Shown: positions 20,144-28,460 of the stretch, piece by piece
Position numbering within the stretch: the first letter of the stretch is position 1
Layout: each line of letters starts with the position of its first letter
Assembly (NCBI RefSeq): GCF_007971385.1
Contig: NZ_CP042434.1
Coordinates: forward strand, 4,154,001-4,218,000
Origin: Arachidicoccus ginsenosidivorans
Lineage (GTDB): Bacteria; Bacteroidota; Bacteroidia; Chitinophagales; Chitinophagaceae
DNA: 64,000 nucleotides
Reading direction: 5' to 3'
Made by a program: the position numbers and the translations under genes
The notes under the pieces: model-generated
Databases searched by the model: none
Seen by the model: the letters and a program-made list of their open reading frames with translations, nothing else
Told to the model about the DNA's origin: nothing

Positions 20144-20914
20144 ATGGATTTAAAACACTTTCTGGACAGTAAAGTCATGGAATTTAACCGGCCTTCCTTT
20201 ATTGAGGAAGACCCGATCTGTATACCCCATCGTTTTAGCCTAAAACAAGATCAGGAAATAGCCGGATTTTTTGCGGCCATTTTTGCCTGGGGCAATCGAA
20301 AAATTATTATCAAAAAAGCGACAGAACTCATGGAAAGGATGGATAATGCTCCTTATGCGTTTTGTTTAAACCATAAGGAGCAGGATTTAAAAAGACTGCT
20401 GGGTTTTAAGCACCGCACTTTCAATGATACGGATCTGCTCTATTTTGTATCTTTTTTTCAAGCACATTATACCCGTTTTAAGTCCCTGGAATCGGCTTTT
20501 TTGATGGAGTTACCCCAAAATGCACCTTTTTCAATGAAGACCAGCCTGATTCATTTTTACCATTATTTCTTTTCCTTACCCCATCTCCCCTACCGTACAC
20601 GCAAGCATATAGCCACGCCAGAGAAAAATGCGACCTGTAAACGGCTTAATATGTTTCTTAGATGGATGGTCAGAGAGGACCATAAGGGCGTGGATCTGGG
20701 TATCTGGAAAAAAATACCCATGAGTGAACTGATCTGTCCCATCGACTTACATGTGGCCAAAGTGGCCCGCAAGTTAGGCCTACTAGACAGAAAACAAACC
20801 GACTGGCGGGCTGCGGTTGAACTTACACAAAAGCTTAAAGTGCTGGATCAAAAAGACCCGGCCAAATATGATTTTGCGCTTTTCGGCCTGGGTGTAGTAG
20901 AAAAGTATTATTGA
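20144..20914 (+). CDS. TIGR02757 (DUF2400) family protein
   Basis: A 256-aa protein matching the TIGR02757/DUF2400 family, common and conserved in Bacteroidota. Typical blocks are DPICIPHRFSLKQDQEIAGFFAA (about 23-45), AWGNRKIIIKKA, and the C-terminal KRLNMFLRWMVREDHKGVDLGIW and ICPIDLHVAKVARKLGLL segments. The family's helix-rich fold is reminiscent of helix-hairpin-helix base-excision glycosylases, but no activity is assigned here. It is transcribed alone, divergent from the TolC gene. Length is normal and no oddities were seen. Confidence 0.8.
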   Translation: MDLKHFLDSKVMEFNRPSFIEEDPICIPHRFSLKQDQEIAGFFAAIFAWGNRKIIIKKATELMERMDNAPYAFCLNHKEQDLKRLLGFKHRTFNDTDLLYFVSFFQAHYTRFKSLESAFLMELPQNAPFSMKTSLIHFYHYFFSLPHLPYRTRKHIATPEKNATCKRLNMFLRWMVREDHKGVDLGIWKKIPMSELICPIDLHVAKVARKLGLLDRKQTDWRAAVELTQKLKVLDQKDPAKYDFALFGLGVVEKYY

Positions 20915-21001
20915 TTATTTTTGTAACTGTCTGTAAATTAGTATTTTGTTATTGGCTTCTGACTAGATCAGTCCTGATTGGGCGCTGATAATAAAATGGG
21001 G

Positions 21002-22948
21002 TTAATAGCCAGGCTTTTGCCAGTTTGCAATACAACTTTCCAGATCATCTTCTTTGCCAAACCCCAGTTTTTGTTTTAATCGGTATTTAGCCATACGGAC
21101 ACTTTTAGGGGCTACATGCAGCAATCCTGCTATCTGTTTGGAGTTGAGTTTCATGTAGATATAGGCTGCGTATTTTAAATCAAGGGCGGTTAATTTCTGA
21201 GCGCCATTACTGGCGGCGCTGGATTCCAGCCAGGAAAAAAAGTCCGGGTGTATATCCTTAAAGGCAGTGCGGTACTCATCAAAATTTTCATCCATCAGCA
21301 GCTCTTCGTGGATGATTTTTTCCAATTGTCTGGCAGCAGGATGGCTCACAACATCCGTATGCGCCGTGAGCTTTTCTTTGAGGTTTTGCAGTAGTTCGTT
21401 TTTATGTTCTACCTGTATGGTCCCCGCCAACACTTCTTTTTGTAGTTGTTCTTTTTGCCGCTCGATGAGTTTTTGTTCTGCCTTTAATCTGGCCGCCTCT
21501 TCCTCCCTTAACCTTTCTCTTTCCAGGGAATATTTTAAGCGAAATTTGTAGGCTAAAAACAACAGTAATAATCCAATGATGGCTAGTATCGCCAGACCGA
21601 TATATAAATAAAACTGCCTTTTCTGGAATTTGCTTTCCTGGACCAGCAGCTGCATGGCTTTATTTTTTTTCTCATCCTGATATTTGGCTTCCAACTGCTG
21701 AATGGTCTGGTATTGCTGTTGGTTAAATTCCTTTTTATAAAAGGCCATGAACTGTTTGTAATAACCCAGCGCAGCCTGCAGGTTGCCCTGCTTTTCTTTA
21801 ATGGTTGCCAGCGACTGATATAGGGTCATTGACTGATAAAAATTCGGAGGCTGCATACTGTCGGTTAAGACTTTTTCCTTCAAAAGGGCCTGCTCGGCCC
21901 CATTGAAGTCTCCTTTTCTGAGCGCGAGTCTGCTAATCACATCATAGCAGTTGGCCTGCATGGTTAAATTTCCTGTTTGCCTGGAAACGGCCAGGGAGAG
22001 GTTGACATATTGTAAAATGCTGTCTTTATACCAGGGGGGATAATGGTCCATATAAATGTCAGCCAGATTAAGGGCTGGAAGCACCACAACGCTTGGGTTT
22101 TTAATCCGCAAGGATTGCTGCTGGTAAAGGCTGACCGCATTTTTAAAGGCCATCACTGCTGAATCCAGCACTGAAGAGTCTTTATTACGGTTAAATTGAT
22201 CCAGATATAAGGTCCCGTTGATTTGCCAGGCGGCTGTTGTCATACCAGCGTCCCCGCTGATTAGCGCATCCTGTAAAGCGTTTTTTGCATATAGAGCCGC
22301 ATTGTTATTGTCATTTCTTTCCGCGTAAATGCCGTAGATCAGGTAGTAGATATTCGCCCTGTATAAGGCACCTTTGTTGCCTTTTAAAAAGCTAAGGGAT
22401 TTTTCCCAGCTTTTTCTAGCCTGATCGGGCTGATTTTGAATGTTTTGAATAAACCCTTTGTAAAACCAGGCTATTCCTTGAATCAAGGCGGCAGCACCCT
22501 GGCTGTAATAAATGGCGCTGTCTGCATCCTGACCAGCCCTGTCAGCTCTGGCGGTCTTTACATCAAGTGCAACTTTATGGGCAAAAGCAAATGAGATGGC
22601 AGGCCGATCATTGGTTTTGCGGGCCAGTGCCAGGCCTTGTTCATTGAGGATTTGAGCCTTTTCAGGACTATCCGTCGCTAGTGCACTGGACAGCCGAATC
22701 AGGGTTAGTGTGCGCTGGTGAGCATTTAACTGGCCAGTCATATTTAACCTTGCCTCAAGAGAATCAATAATGAGTTGCTGGGCGTTGACTGATTGAGCCA
22801 GCAATATGAATAGCAGGGTCACTACTGGCACCAAACAGGATAATATAAGATTGCTCTGATCAGTAGGCCCTAGCTGTGAAATCAATGCAGAACGCTTTTT
22901 TTTAGGGAATATAGCGACCTGTTTGTTTATACGAAAGTGTGTGGTCAT
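21002..22948 (-). CDS. TPR-repeat membrane regulator with C-terminal LuxR-like HTH
   Basis: A 648-aa protein. It has an N-terminal hydrophobic segment (about 33-52), a series of tetratricopeptide-like helices (about 70-430), one transmembrane helix (YLYIGLAILAIIGLLLLFLA, about 448-470), a charged coiled coil rich in Glu/Lys/Gln, and a terminal helix-turn-helix (LNSKQIAGLLHVAPKSVRMAKYRLKQKLG, about 605-633). This is the common Bacteroidota design of a periplasmic TPR sensor joined to a cytoplasmic DNA-binding or binding-like domain. It carries no kinase. No target is evident. It is convergent with the TIGR02757 gene. Confidence 0.8.
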   Translation of the reverse strand: MTTHFRINKQVAIFPKKKRSALISQLGPTDQSNLILSCLVPVVTLLFILLAQSVNAQQLIIDSLEARLNMTGQLNAHQRTLTLIRLSSALATDSPEKAQILNEQGLALARKTNDRPAISFAFAHKVALDVKTARADRAGQDADSAIYYSQGAAALIQGIAWFYKGFIQNIQNQPDQARKSWEKSLSFLKGNKGALYRANIYYLIYGIYAERNDNNNAALYAKNALQDALISGDAGMTTAAWQINGTLYLDQFNRNKDSSVLDSAVMAFKNAVSLYQQQSLRIKNPSVVVLPALNLADIYMDHYPPWYKDSILQYVNLSLAVSRQTGNLTMQANCYDVISRLALRKGDFNGAEQALLKEKVLTDSMQPPNFYQSMTLYQSLATIKEKQGNLQAALGYYKQFMAFYKKEFNQQQYQTIQQLEAKYQDEKKNKAMQLLVQESKFQKRQFYLYIGLAILAIIGLLLLFLAYKFRLKYSLERERLREEEAARLKAEQKLIERQKEQLQKEVLAGTIQVEHKNELLQNLKEKLTAHTDVVSHPAARQLEKIIHEELLMDENFDEYRTAFKDIHPDFFSWLESSAASNGAQKLTALDLKYAAYIYMKLNSKQIAGLLHVAPKSVRMAKYRLKQKLGFGKEDDLESCIANWQKPGY

Positions 22949-23294
22949 AGGATAGCGAAAATAACATTACCATTAGTAAATGCTGTCTGTGGATAAAAAG
23001 GATAAAAAAATATGGATCAAAATTAAGGAATTCAAGGGAGCTAATATTAGCAGATCTGTTATTTATAGGGGAAAAATTAATTTCTACCCATTTGATAATG
23101 AGGATATTTGTTCATTGGTAGACAGTTTGTAGACAGGTGATTTTCTGCTTGTAGGCCTTTGGTAGCTGCTGTTTATTTTGTGGGTAGCGTTGTGATGAGG
23201 AGTTTTGTCTAAATGCTTTCAATGCTGCGACCTATGTTCAGCACCTATATTTAATGTTAACCATTTAAAGTTTAATTATAATTAAAATTCAAAG
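22949..23294. other. gene-free divergent promoter region
   Basis: About 345 bases between two divergent genes. The part next to the lipoprotein gene is very A/T-rich. No hairpin or gene was found. Confidence 0.45.
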
Positions 23295-23390
23295 ATGATA
23301 AAAACGGCAAAAAATACATATATGAAAAGACGTCTGATAAAAAACAACCTCCTGAAAACCGATCAACTGAAAAGCACCTTAATTAAAAAA

Positions 23391-23906
23391 ATGGCGCTTA
23401 AGATTAAAAACCGAGGTGTTTTGACGCCCATTTTTTCGTATTGTTTTGTACTGGGATGGATATTGTTTTTAGGTCAGATGGTGGGATGCGGCGCAAAAAA
23501 AAAGGACCCTGCTGCCTATAGCAATCAACTTATTACCTTGATGAATCAAAATGAGGCCGAGATTGCCGCAATGAATACGGCCATGGGGGCCACAGATTAC
23601 GCAAAGGCAGAAACGGTTCGCATTAACTGGCAGCAGCAGCTGGAAGCAGCCATAAAATCAGCCCATGCTACTGGGGATTATAATGGCGATAATGCGCTGC
23701 AATTGGCTGTTATTAGCAGTCTTACGGCCTATCAAACAATTATTACAGGGCCTTATAAATCCTTGATAGCCTTGAGAAGCAAGGCGGATACTGGTACAAC
23801 TACTAAGCAGCAGGCGCTGCTTTTGGGCATCAATCAAGGGTTTACAGCGGCTGGCAATGCAGTAAACCTGGCGATTGAGGCTTTTCAAAAAAGGTATGCC
23901 CCATAA
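23391..23906 (+). CDS. Hypothetical lipoprotein (possibly LIC11966-like surface protein)
   Basis: The frame is open from 23295, but the ATG at 23391 gives a proper lipoprotein signal: MALKIK, a hydrophobic core, then GQMVGCGAKK with the Cys at residue 33. The longer start would add 32 mostly charged residues, so the inner one is preferred. The mature part is about 138 residues, mostly helical, with ALQLAVISSLTAYQTIITGPYKSLI in its middle. It may belong to the LIC11966 group of surface proteins, but this rests on memory of the pattern only. The function is unknown. It stands alone. Confidence 0.65.
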   Translation: MALKIKNRGVLTPIFSYCFVLGWILFLGQMVGCGAKKKDPAAYSNQLITLMNQNEAEIAAMNTAMGATDYAKAETVRINWQQQLEAAIKSAHATGDYNGDNALQLAVISSLTAYQTIITGPYKSLIALRSKADTGTTTKQQALLLGINQGFTAAGNAVNLAIEAFQKRYAP

Positions 23907-24231
23907 ATCGAACGCGGAACGGATCTAATAATACCGTGCGGTACTACACTAATTTTAGCATTACAGGTGGTAGCTACAATCAAAGGAGGTGTCTGTATAC
24001 AAATTAAAAGGAGCCTAAAGCAATTCAGGATGAAGCGTTCAACTATTAGCAGGTTGGTAAAGAGCGCTCTTTTTATTAGTGGAATGGAATGCAGCCGGAC
24101 GACTAAAAGGATATTTTCTCTGAGGGTTGTTGCTGCCTGTTTTTTGTTGATTGTTCACAAAATAGTTGTTACTCAAAAGCAGCTTAATTTACTTTTCCGG
24201 GCCATAGCGGCCCGGGAAAATCTTTTTTATC
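23907..24231. other. gene-poor stretch ending in a terminator
   Basis: About 325 bases. A 97-codon frame at 23967-24260 exists. It runs through the terminator hairpin, overlaps the next gene and has no recognisable domain, so it is not called as a gene. Nothing else was seen. Confidence 0.45.
24193..24228 (+). terminator. Rho-independent terminator
   Basis: The stem TTTTCCGGGCC / GGCCCGGGAAAA has one bulged C and a short loop. It is followed by TCTTTTTTAT. It ends a plus-strand transcript, probably that of the lipoprotein gene, and abuts the ATG at 24232. Confidence 0.8.
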
Positions 24232-24546
24232 ATGCACTCCCTACAAATTATCAGACATAATCGTCGTCAATTGCGGCTTTGTTCCTGGCTGTCAATTATT
24301 GCTTTATTGGCTTGGCTGAATTTTTGGATAGACCTGCAAACCAATTTATATCAGGGGCTGGGTAGTGGCGGATGGGATAGGGTTGTTTTGGTGGCATTAA
24401 TCAGTTTGGGGGTGGCGCTCATACTGTCTTTTTCGGGGCTTATGGTTTATATCAAAAGCTGGCTGGCTTGGATAGTTTTTGTTTTAGTATTGATAACCAC
24501 TGTTTTGATGGCCGTATTTGTTATTAAATTTAGATGGATGATTTGA
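24232..24546 (+). CDS. Small multi-pass membrane protein
   Basis: A 104-aa hydrophobic protein with three likely transmembrane helices: LCSWLSIIALLAWLNFWI, VVLVALISLGVALILSFSGL and WLAWIVFVLVLITTVLMAVFV. The N-terminus is basic (HNRRQLR). No family was recognised. The reading frame is convincing because of the clean alternation of hydrophobic spans and basic loops. The ATG follows the T tract of a terminator by only a few bases, so the transcript must start nearby or depend on read-through. The function is unknown. Confidence 0.55.
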   Translation: MHSLQIIRHNRRQLRLCSWLSIIALLAWLNFWIDLQTNLYQGLGSGGWDRVVLVALISLGVALILSFSGLMVYIKSWLAWIVFVLVLITTVLMAVFVIKFRWMI

Positions 24547-24677
24547 GCTCAGGAAAGTATTTGGGCCTATTAAAAACTAAATGGCTGATTTGATTTTTGC
24601 GCTCCAGCCTATTGTTGCATTATCTTTGACCGTATTTTTTAATGAGGATAGACAAGGGAAAGTTTTAAAATGGATAG

Positions 24678-26015
24678 ATGGAAGTTAATCTTATAAATAT
24701 TAAAAATAATTTATTAAAGCAATTGCTAGCCGTGCTTTTACTGACGGGAGGTCTTTTTTTTTACCAAGGTCCCGTCAAGGGGCAAAGTACCCGGTTTTTA
24801 CCTTTACCGGCAGATTTTGCCCAGATCAGTAATTTTCAGGAAGGGGTGGCTAAGGTTAGGACTATTGGCGATAGCATTGCTTATCTGGATACCAGTGGGC
24901 ACTTTGCCATAAAGCCCCGAAAGGATTTTGATGTGGCAGGAGATTTTAAAAATGGGTATGCCTGGGTGGGTAAATATTTTGGGGATACGCTTTTATATGG
25001 TTTTATAGATAAGGCAGGAAAAATGGTGATTCCTTGCCGGTATAAGGAAGTAGAACCTTTTTATAATCACTTAGCGATTGTTTATTCGGATCAGGAGGGT
25101 TGGCAGGCAATAGATACTACTGGTAACAAAGTAATGTCTGACAGCCTGCTGATAACAGAAGAGCCGGTTTGGGAAGCAGGTGAAGTGAAATCCTGGCAGG
25201 ATATTGAACCGCCGCATTTTCATGAGGGGCTGATGCTTTGTCAAAAAGATGGCAAGTTTGGTTATATGGATGCGACAGGCAGACTTTCAATAGATTGTAA
25301 ATATTTAAGGGCAAATGGATTTACAGATGGAGTCGCCCTGGTGGCACTTGATACGGTGGCTAACTGGTTACCGGATAAGCTTAAGGATATAGATAGGAAT
25401 AGGAATAAGAATAATCATAAGGAGGATGCTGATGAATTATCATCTACACTGGATAGTCTTTATTTAAATCTACCCTCCGGGCCGCCTACTTATAAATGGA
25501 CACTGATTGATCCTACCGGCGCTACTATTTGTCCTATAGATTCCAGTTTCAGTCCAGATATTAGTCGTGGATTTATAGAAGGACTGTTGGCATTTCAGGA
25601 TAGGCAAAATAAATGGGGTTTTATGAACACCAAAGCAAAGGTGGTTATACCAGCCCGCTTTGATAATGAACCTACCAGGTTCTCTGATGGGGTTTGTATC
25701 GTACAGGTGCTGGGTGAACAGTCCGGTGGCAAGGATGGATATATGTTACTAATTGATCTGAGCGGCAAACAGGTAGCCAAAATTCCTTTTTGTACGACCG
25801 CTGGGTGCATGTATGACAGCAATCTTGCTTACCATGAAGGGCTTTTAGCGGTTAAGATCAATCAAAATTGGGGCTATATGGATAAACAAGGCAGACTGGT
25901 GATTCGGCCCGATTTTGAAAAGGCCCTTGATTTTCATAATGGCCGGGCAGTGGTGGTGGATCAAAGTGGGCAAATAAAGGTGGTCCTAAATCCGCTCAGA
26001 TATCCAGCCAAATAA
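24678..26015 (+). CDS. WG-repeat protein, secreted
   Basis: A 445-aa protein with a signal peptide (hydrophobic LLAVLLLTGGLFFY then GPVKGQS). Repeats of the WG (KWGYMD / KFGYMDATG / WGFMNTKAKVVIP) type fill the rest. At least five copies are visible, each with a Gly-Phe/Tyr-hydrophobic-Asp turn followed by I-P-C/A-x-Y/F. WG repeats are common in Bacteroidota surface proteins and are thought to bind ligands or proteins. No catalytic domain is present. It lies just upstream of an AraC regulator on the same strand (13 bases to its ATG), so the two may be co-transcribed. Confidence 0.8.
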   Translation: MEVNLINIKNNLLKQLLAVLLLTGGLFFYQGPVKGQSTRFLPLPADFAQISNFQEGVAKVRTIGDSIAYLDTSGHFAIKPRKDFDVAGDFKNGYAWVGKYFGDTLLYGFIDKAGKMVIPCRYKEVEPFYNHLAIVYSDQEGWQAIDTTGNKVMSDSLLITEEPVWEAGEVKSWQDIEPPHFHEGLMLCQKDGKFGYMDATGRLSIDCKYLRANGFTDGVALVALDTVANWLPDKLKDIDRNRNKNNHKEDADELSSTLDSLYLNLPSGPPTYKWTLIDPTGATICPIDSSFSPDISRGFIEGLLAFQDRQNKWGFMNTKAKVVIPARFDNEPTRFSDGVCIVQVLGEQSGGKDGYMLLIDLSGKQVAKIPFCTTAGCMYDSNLAYHEGLLAVKINQNWGYMDKQGRLVIRPDFEKALDFHNGRAVVVDQSGQIKVVLNPLRYPAK

Positions 26016-26028
26016 TATACATTTGGGA

Positions 26029-26967
26029 ATGGAAAACCGGGAAACGCAAATTAAACTGAAAAATGACGCGCAAGCGAAATGCGCTGATGTAGACTACCGG
26101 GCCTTACTCCCAATGGGGGTTGACGGAGATTTCACGCATAAAGAAGGTGATTTTAGGGTCTTTGATAGAAGTTTATGTCAATTTAAAACGCCTTACAGAA
26201 GAAGGGACTTTTATAAGATCACATTGATCCTAAATAAGGGGCTGCTGCATTATGCAGATAAGGTCATAGAGGTAAAGCCGCCCACACTCTTATTTTCTAA
26301 CCCATTGATTCCATATTGCTGGGAAGCACAGCCAGGGGAACAATTAGGGCATTACTGCGTTTTTACAGCAGATTTTCTGGTAAGGAATAGCCCTGGTGGC
26401 GTTATCCCTGATTTGTTTACAAAAAAACAGACCCGGCCCGTTTATTATTTAGATAAACAAGCAAGTGAAAAAATTAGCTGGATTTTTCGGCAAATGGATC
26501 AGGAATCGATGTCGGATTATACCCAAAAAGAAGCCTTGATCTATAGTTATGTGCAAATTTTAATCCATGAAGCCAGTAAGCGAAAGGCGGTGGAGCAGCC
26601 GCATGAATTAAATCACACGAGCCATGCAGCTGCCAGGATTACGGCACTTTTTATGGAAATGCTGGACAGGCAGTTTCCAGTGGATATAAGGGAAGGGCTG
26701 CAACTGAAAAAGGCCGCGGATTATGCAGAGCATCTTTCTATACATGTAAACCATTTAAACAGGGCATTAAAGGAAGTAACCGGTAAGACCACTTCTGAGT
26801 GGCTCACGGGCAGGCTGATACAACAGGCGCAACAGCTACTTTTGCAGACTGATTTGAATATCAGTGAAATTGGTTATGCCCTGGGTTTTGAATATCCGTC
26901 CTATTTTAATCAGTTTTTCCGCAAAGTAACCGGCCGAACCCCTGCCTCCTACCGGGTAACTGCCTGA
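26029..26967 (+). CDS. AraC family transcriptional regulator
   Basis: A 312-aa regulator. The N-terminal half (about 40-160) is a cupin-like AraC ligand-binding domain. The C-terminal about 100 residues are the double helix-turn-helix (YAEHLSIHVNHLNRALKEVTGKTTSEWL and then LNISEIGYALGFEYPSYFNQFFRKVTGRTPASYR). The second HTH is a near-textbook AraC signature. The ATG at 26029 is preferred over the TTG at 26023. It lies 187 bases upstream of an aldo/keto reductase gene, a pairing often seen when the regulator controls the reductase. Confidence 0.88.
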   Translation: MENRETQIKLKNDAQAKCADVDYRALLPMGVDGDFTHKEGDFRVFDRSLCQFKTPYRRRDFYKITLILNKGLLHYADKVIEVKPPTLLFSNPLIPYCWEAQPGEQLGHYCVFTADFLVRNSPGGVIPDLFTKKQTRPVYYLDKQASEKISWIFRQMDQESMSDYTQKEALIYSYVQILIHEASKRKAVEQPHELNHTSHAAARITALFMEMLDRQFPVDIREGLQLKKAADYAEHLSIHVNHLNRALKEVTGKTTSEWLTGRLIQQAQQLLLQTDLNISEIGYALGFEYPSYFNQFFRKVTGRTPASYRVTA

Positions 26968-27153
26968 TGAATACGGCTTAAGAAAATTAATAATCCTGAT
27001 GTTGGCCTCCTTTTTTTAGATTGGCTAAATGGGCGTTGTTTGTTTATTGTTTGATTTTTATAAGGAGTTATGTGATTGTTGTTATGCTGAGGGAAAGCTG
27101 CTTGCTAATTTTGTGTTCTAGTTAATTACTTACTAAACTAAAAAAATCAGAAG

Positions 27154-28159
27154 ATGAAATTTAGAAAACTTTCAAACACAAATGAAGCACTTTCAGCAAT
27201 CGGACTCGGATGCATGGGTTTAAACTTTGCCTATGGCCACCAGGTGGATCAAAAACAAAGCAGTCTTTTATTGGAACGCGCCATTGATTTGGGTATTAAT
27301 TTCTGGGATACGGCCGATATGTATGCTAACGGCGCCAATGAATCTTTGATCTCTGGTGTCCTGGTGCCTAATAGAGATAAAATTTTTATCGCCACAAAAT
27401 TCGGGTTTCGTCATAAAAACGGGGCAGCGGCACCAGCAGTGATCCAAATACCTATATCGATGGTTCGCCAAACTATGTCAAACAGGCCGTTGAAAACTCC
27501 CTTAAAAGGCTGAAGATTGAGACCATTGATCTTTATTATGCCCACCGGGTGGATCCAAATATACCTATTGAAGAAACCGTCGGTGCGATGGCAGATCTGG
27601 TGCATGAAGGCAAAGTGCGGTATTTAGGTTTGTCAGAGGCCTCGGCTGAATCGTTAAGAAGGGCATCTGCTGTGCATCCGATTGCTGCTTTACAAAGTGA
27701 ATACTCTTTGCTTTCAAAAGACATAGAAGGAGAAATTTTGGATACTTGCCGGGAACTAAAAATATCACTGATTCCTTACAGCCCACTTTCCAGAGGCCTA
27801 ATAACAGCTACCATTGCTGAGCCTACTGCCTTAGCGGATAATGATTTTAGAAAAAGTTTACCCAGATTTAGTAAGGATAATTGGGAAAATAATCAAAAGC
27901 TGATCCAGGGATTTGCAAAGATTGCACAAAGTATGGGTGCTACGCCAGCTCAATTAGCTATTGGCTGGGTACTCAGTCAGGGAGAAGACATTATTCCTAT
28001 TCCCGGTACCAAAAGATTAAGTATCTGGAAGAGAATGCTGCAGCGACAGCGCTAGAGCTGAGTCCGGCCATCTTACAAAAAATAGAAGCCCTGGTAAATG
28101 CCTATCCAATAAGGGGCGACAGATATAGCGAGCGTTCCATGGATATGCTGAATAAATAA
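27154..28159 (+). pseudogene. Aldo/keto reductase, two frameshifts
   Basis: Three frames join into one 335-aa aldo/keto reductase of the voltage-gated-channel-beta-like kind. The tetrad is present: Asp52 and Tyr57 in FWDTADMYANG, Lys82 in ATKFGF, and the His of YYAHRVDP. The second frame carries the NADPH-binding [13 protein letters not shown] and IPIPGTKR segments. One extra G in the G run at 27421-27424 and one extra A at 28019-28020 would restore a continuous frame ending in MDMLNK. It probably reduces a small carbonyl substrate. Two breaks in one gene, both in short homopolymers, suggest base-count errors, but decay is possible. Confidence 0.82.
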
Positions 28160-28460
28160 AAACGACCAGTAGTGACAATGACAAGCAAAAAGAAAATTAA
28201 AAATGCAAAGATTGAATTCTTTATGCTTGCAAAAGGAAAATTGTAGATCGGTCAGCGTAACTGAACAAAAGCCATTTGTCGGTTCAATAGGTCTCAAAAA
28301 AATTCCCGCTGAATAGACATTCAGCGGGGTTCCTTTTTTATTTTGTATAATTATAATACTTTAAAAAAAGAACATGAGACAAAGAGTTGCGTGTCGCTTT
28401 ATTTTTTCTAAAGATCACTGGTAATCAAATTGCTGGGCAGTAATGATGCGGCTATGGATT
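28160..28460. other. gene-free stretch between reductase and outer-membrane receptor
   Basis: About 300 bases holding the terminator at 28305-28328. It separates convergent genes. Nothing else was seen. Confidence 0.5.
28305..28328 (+). terminator. Rho-independent terminator of the reductase gene
   Basis: A perfect 10-bp stem CCCGCTGAAT / ATTCAGCGGG with an AGAC loop. GGTTCCTTTTTTATTTT follows on the plus strand. A minus-strand A/T tract on the other side could also serve the convergent receptor gene. Confidence 0.85.

Noticed and set aside
23967..24260. 97-codon plus-strand frame
   Set aside because: It crosses a terminator hairpin, overlaps the next gene and shows no domain or signal. The composition is not convincing.
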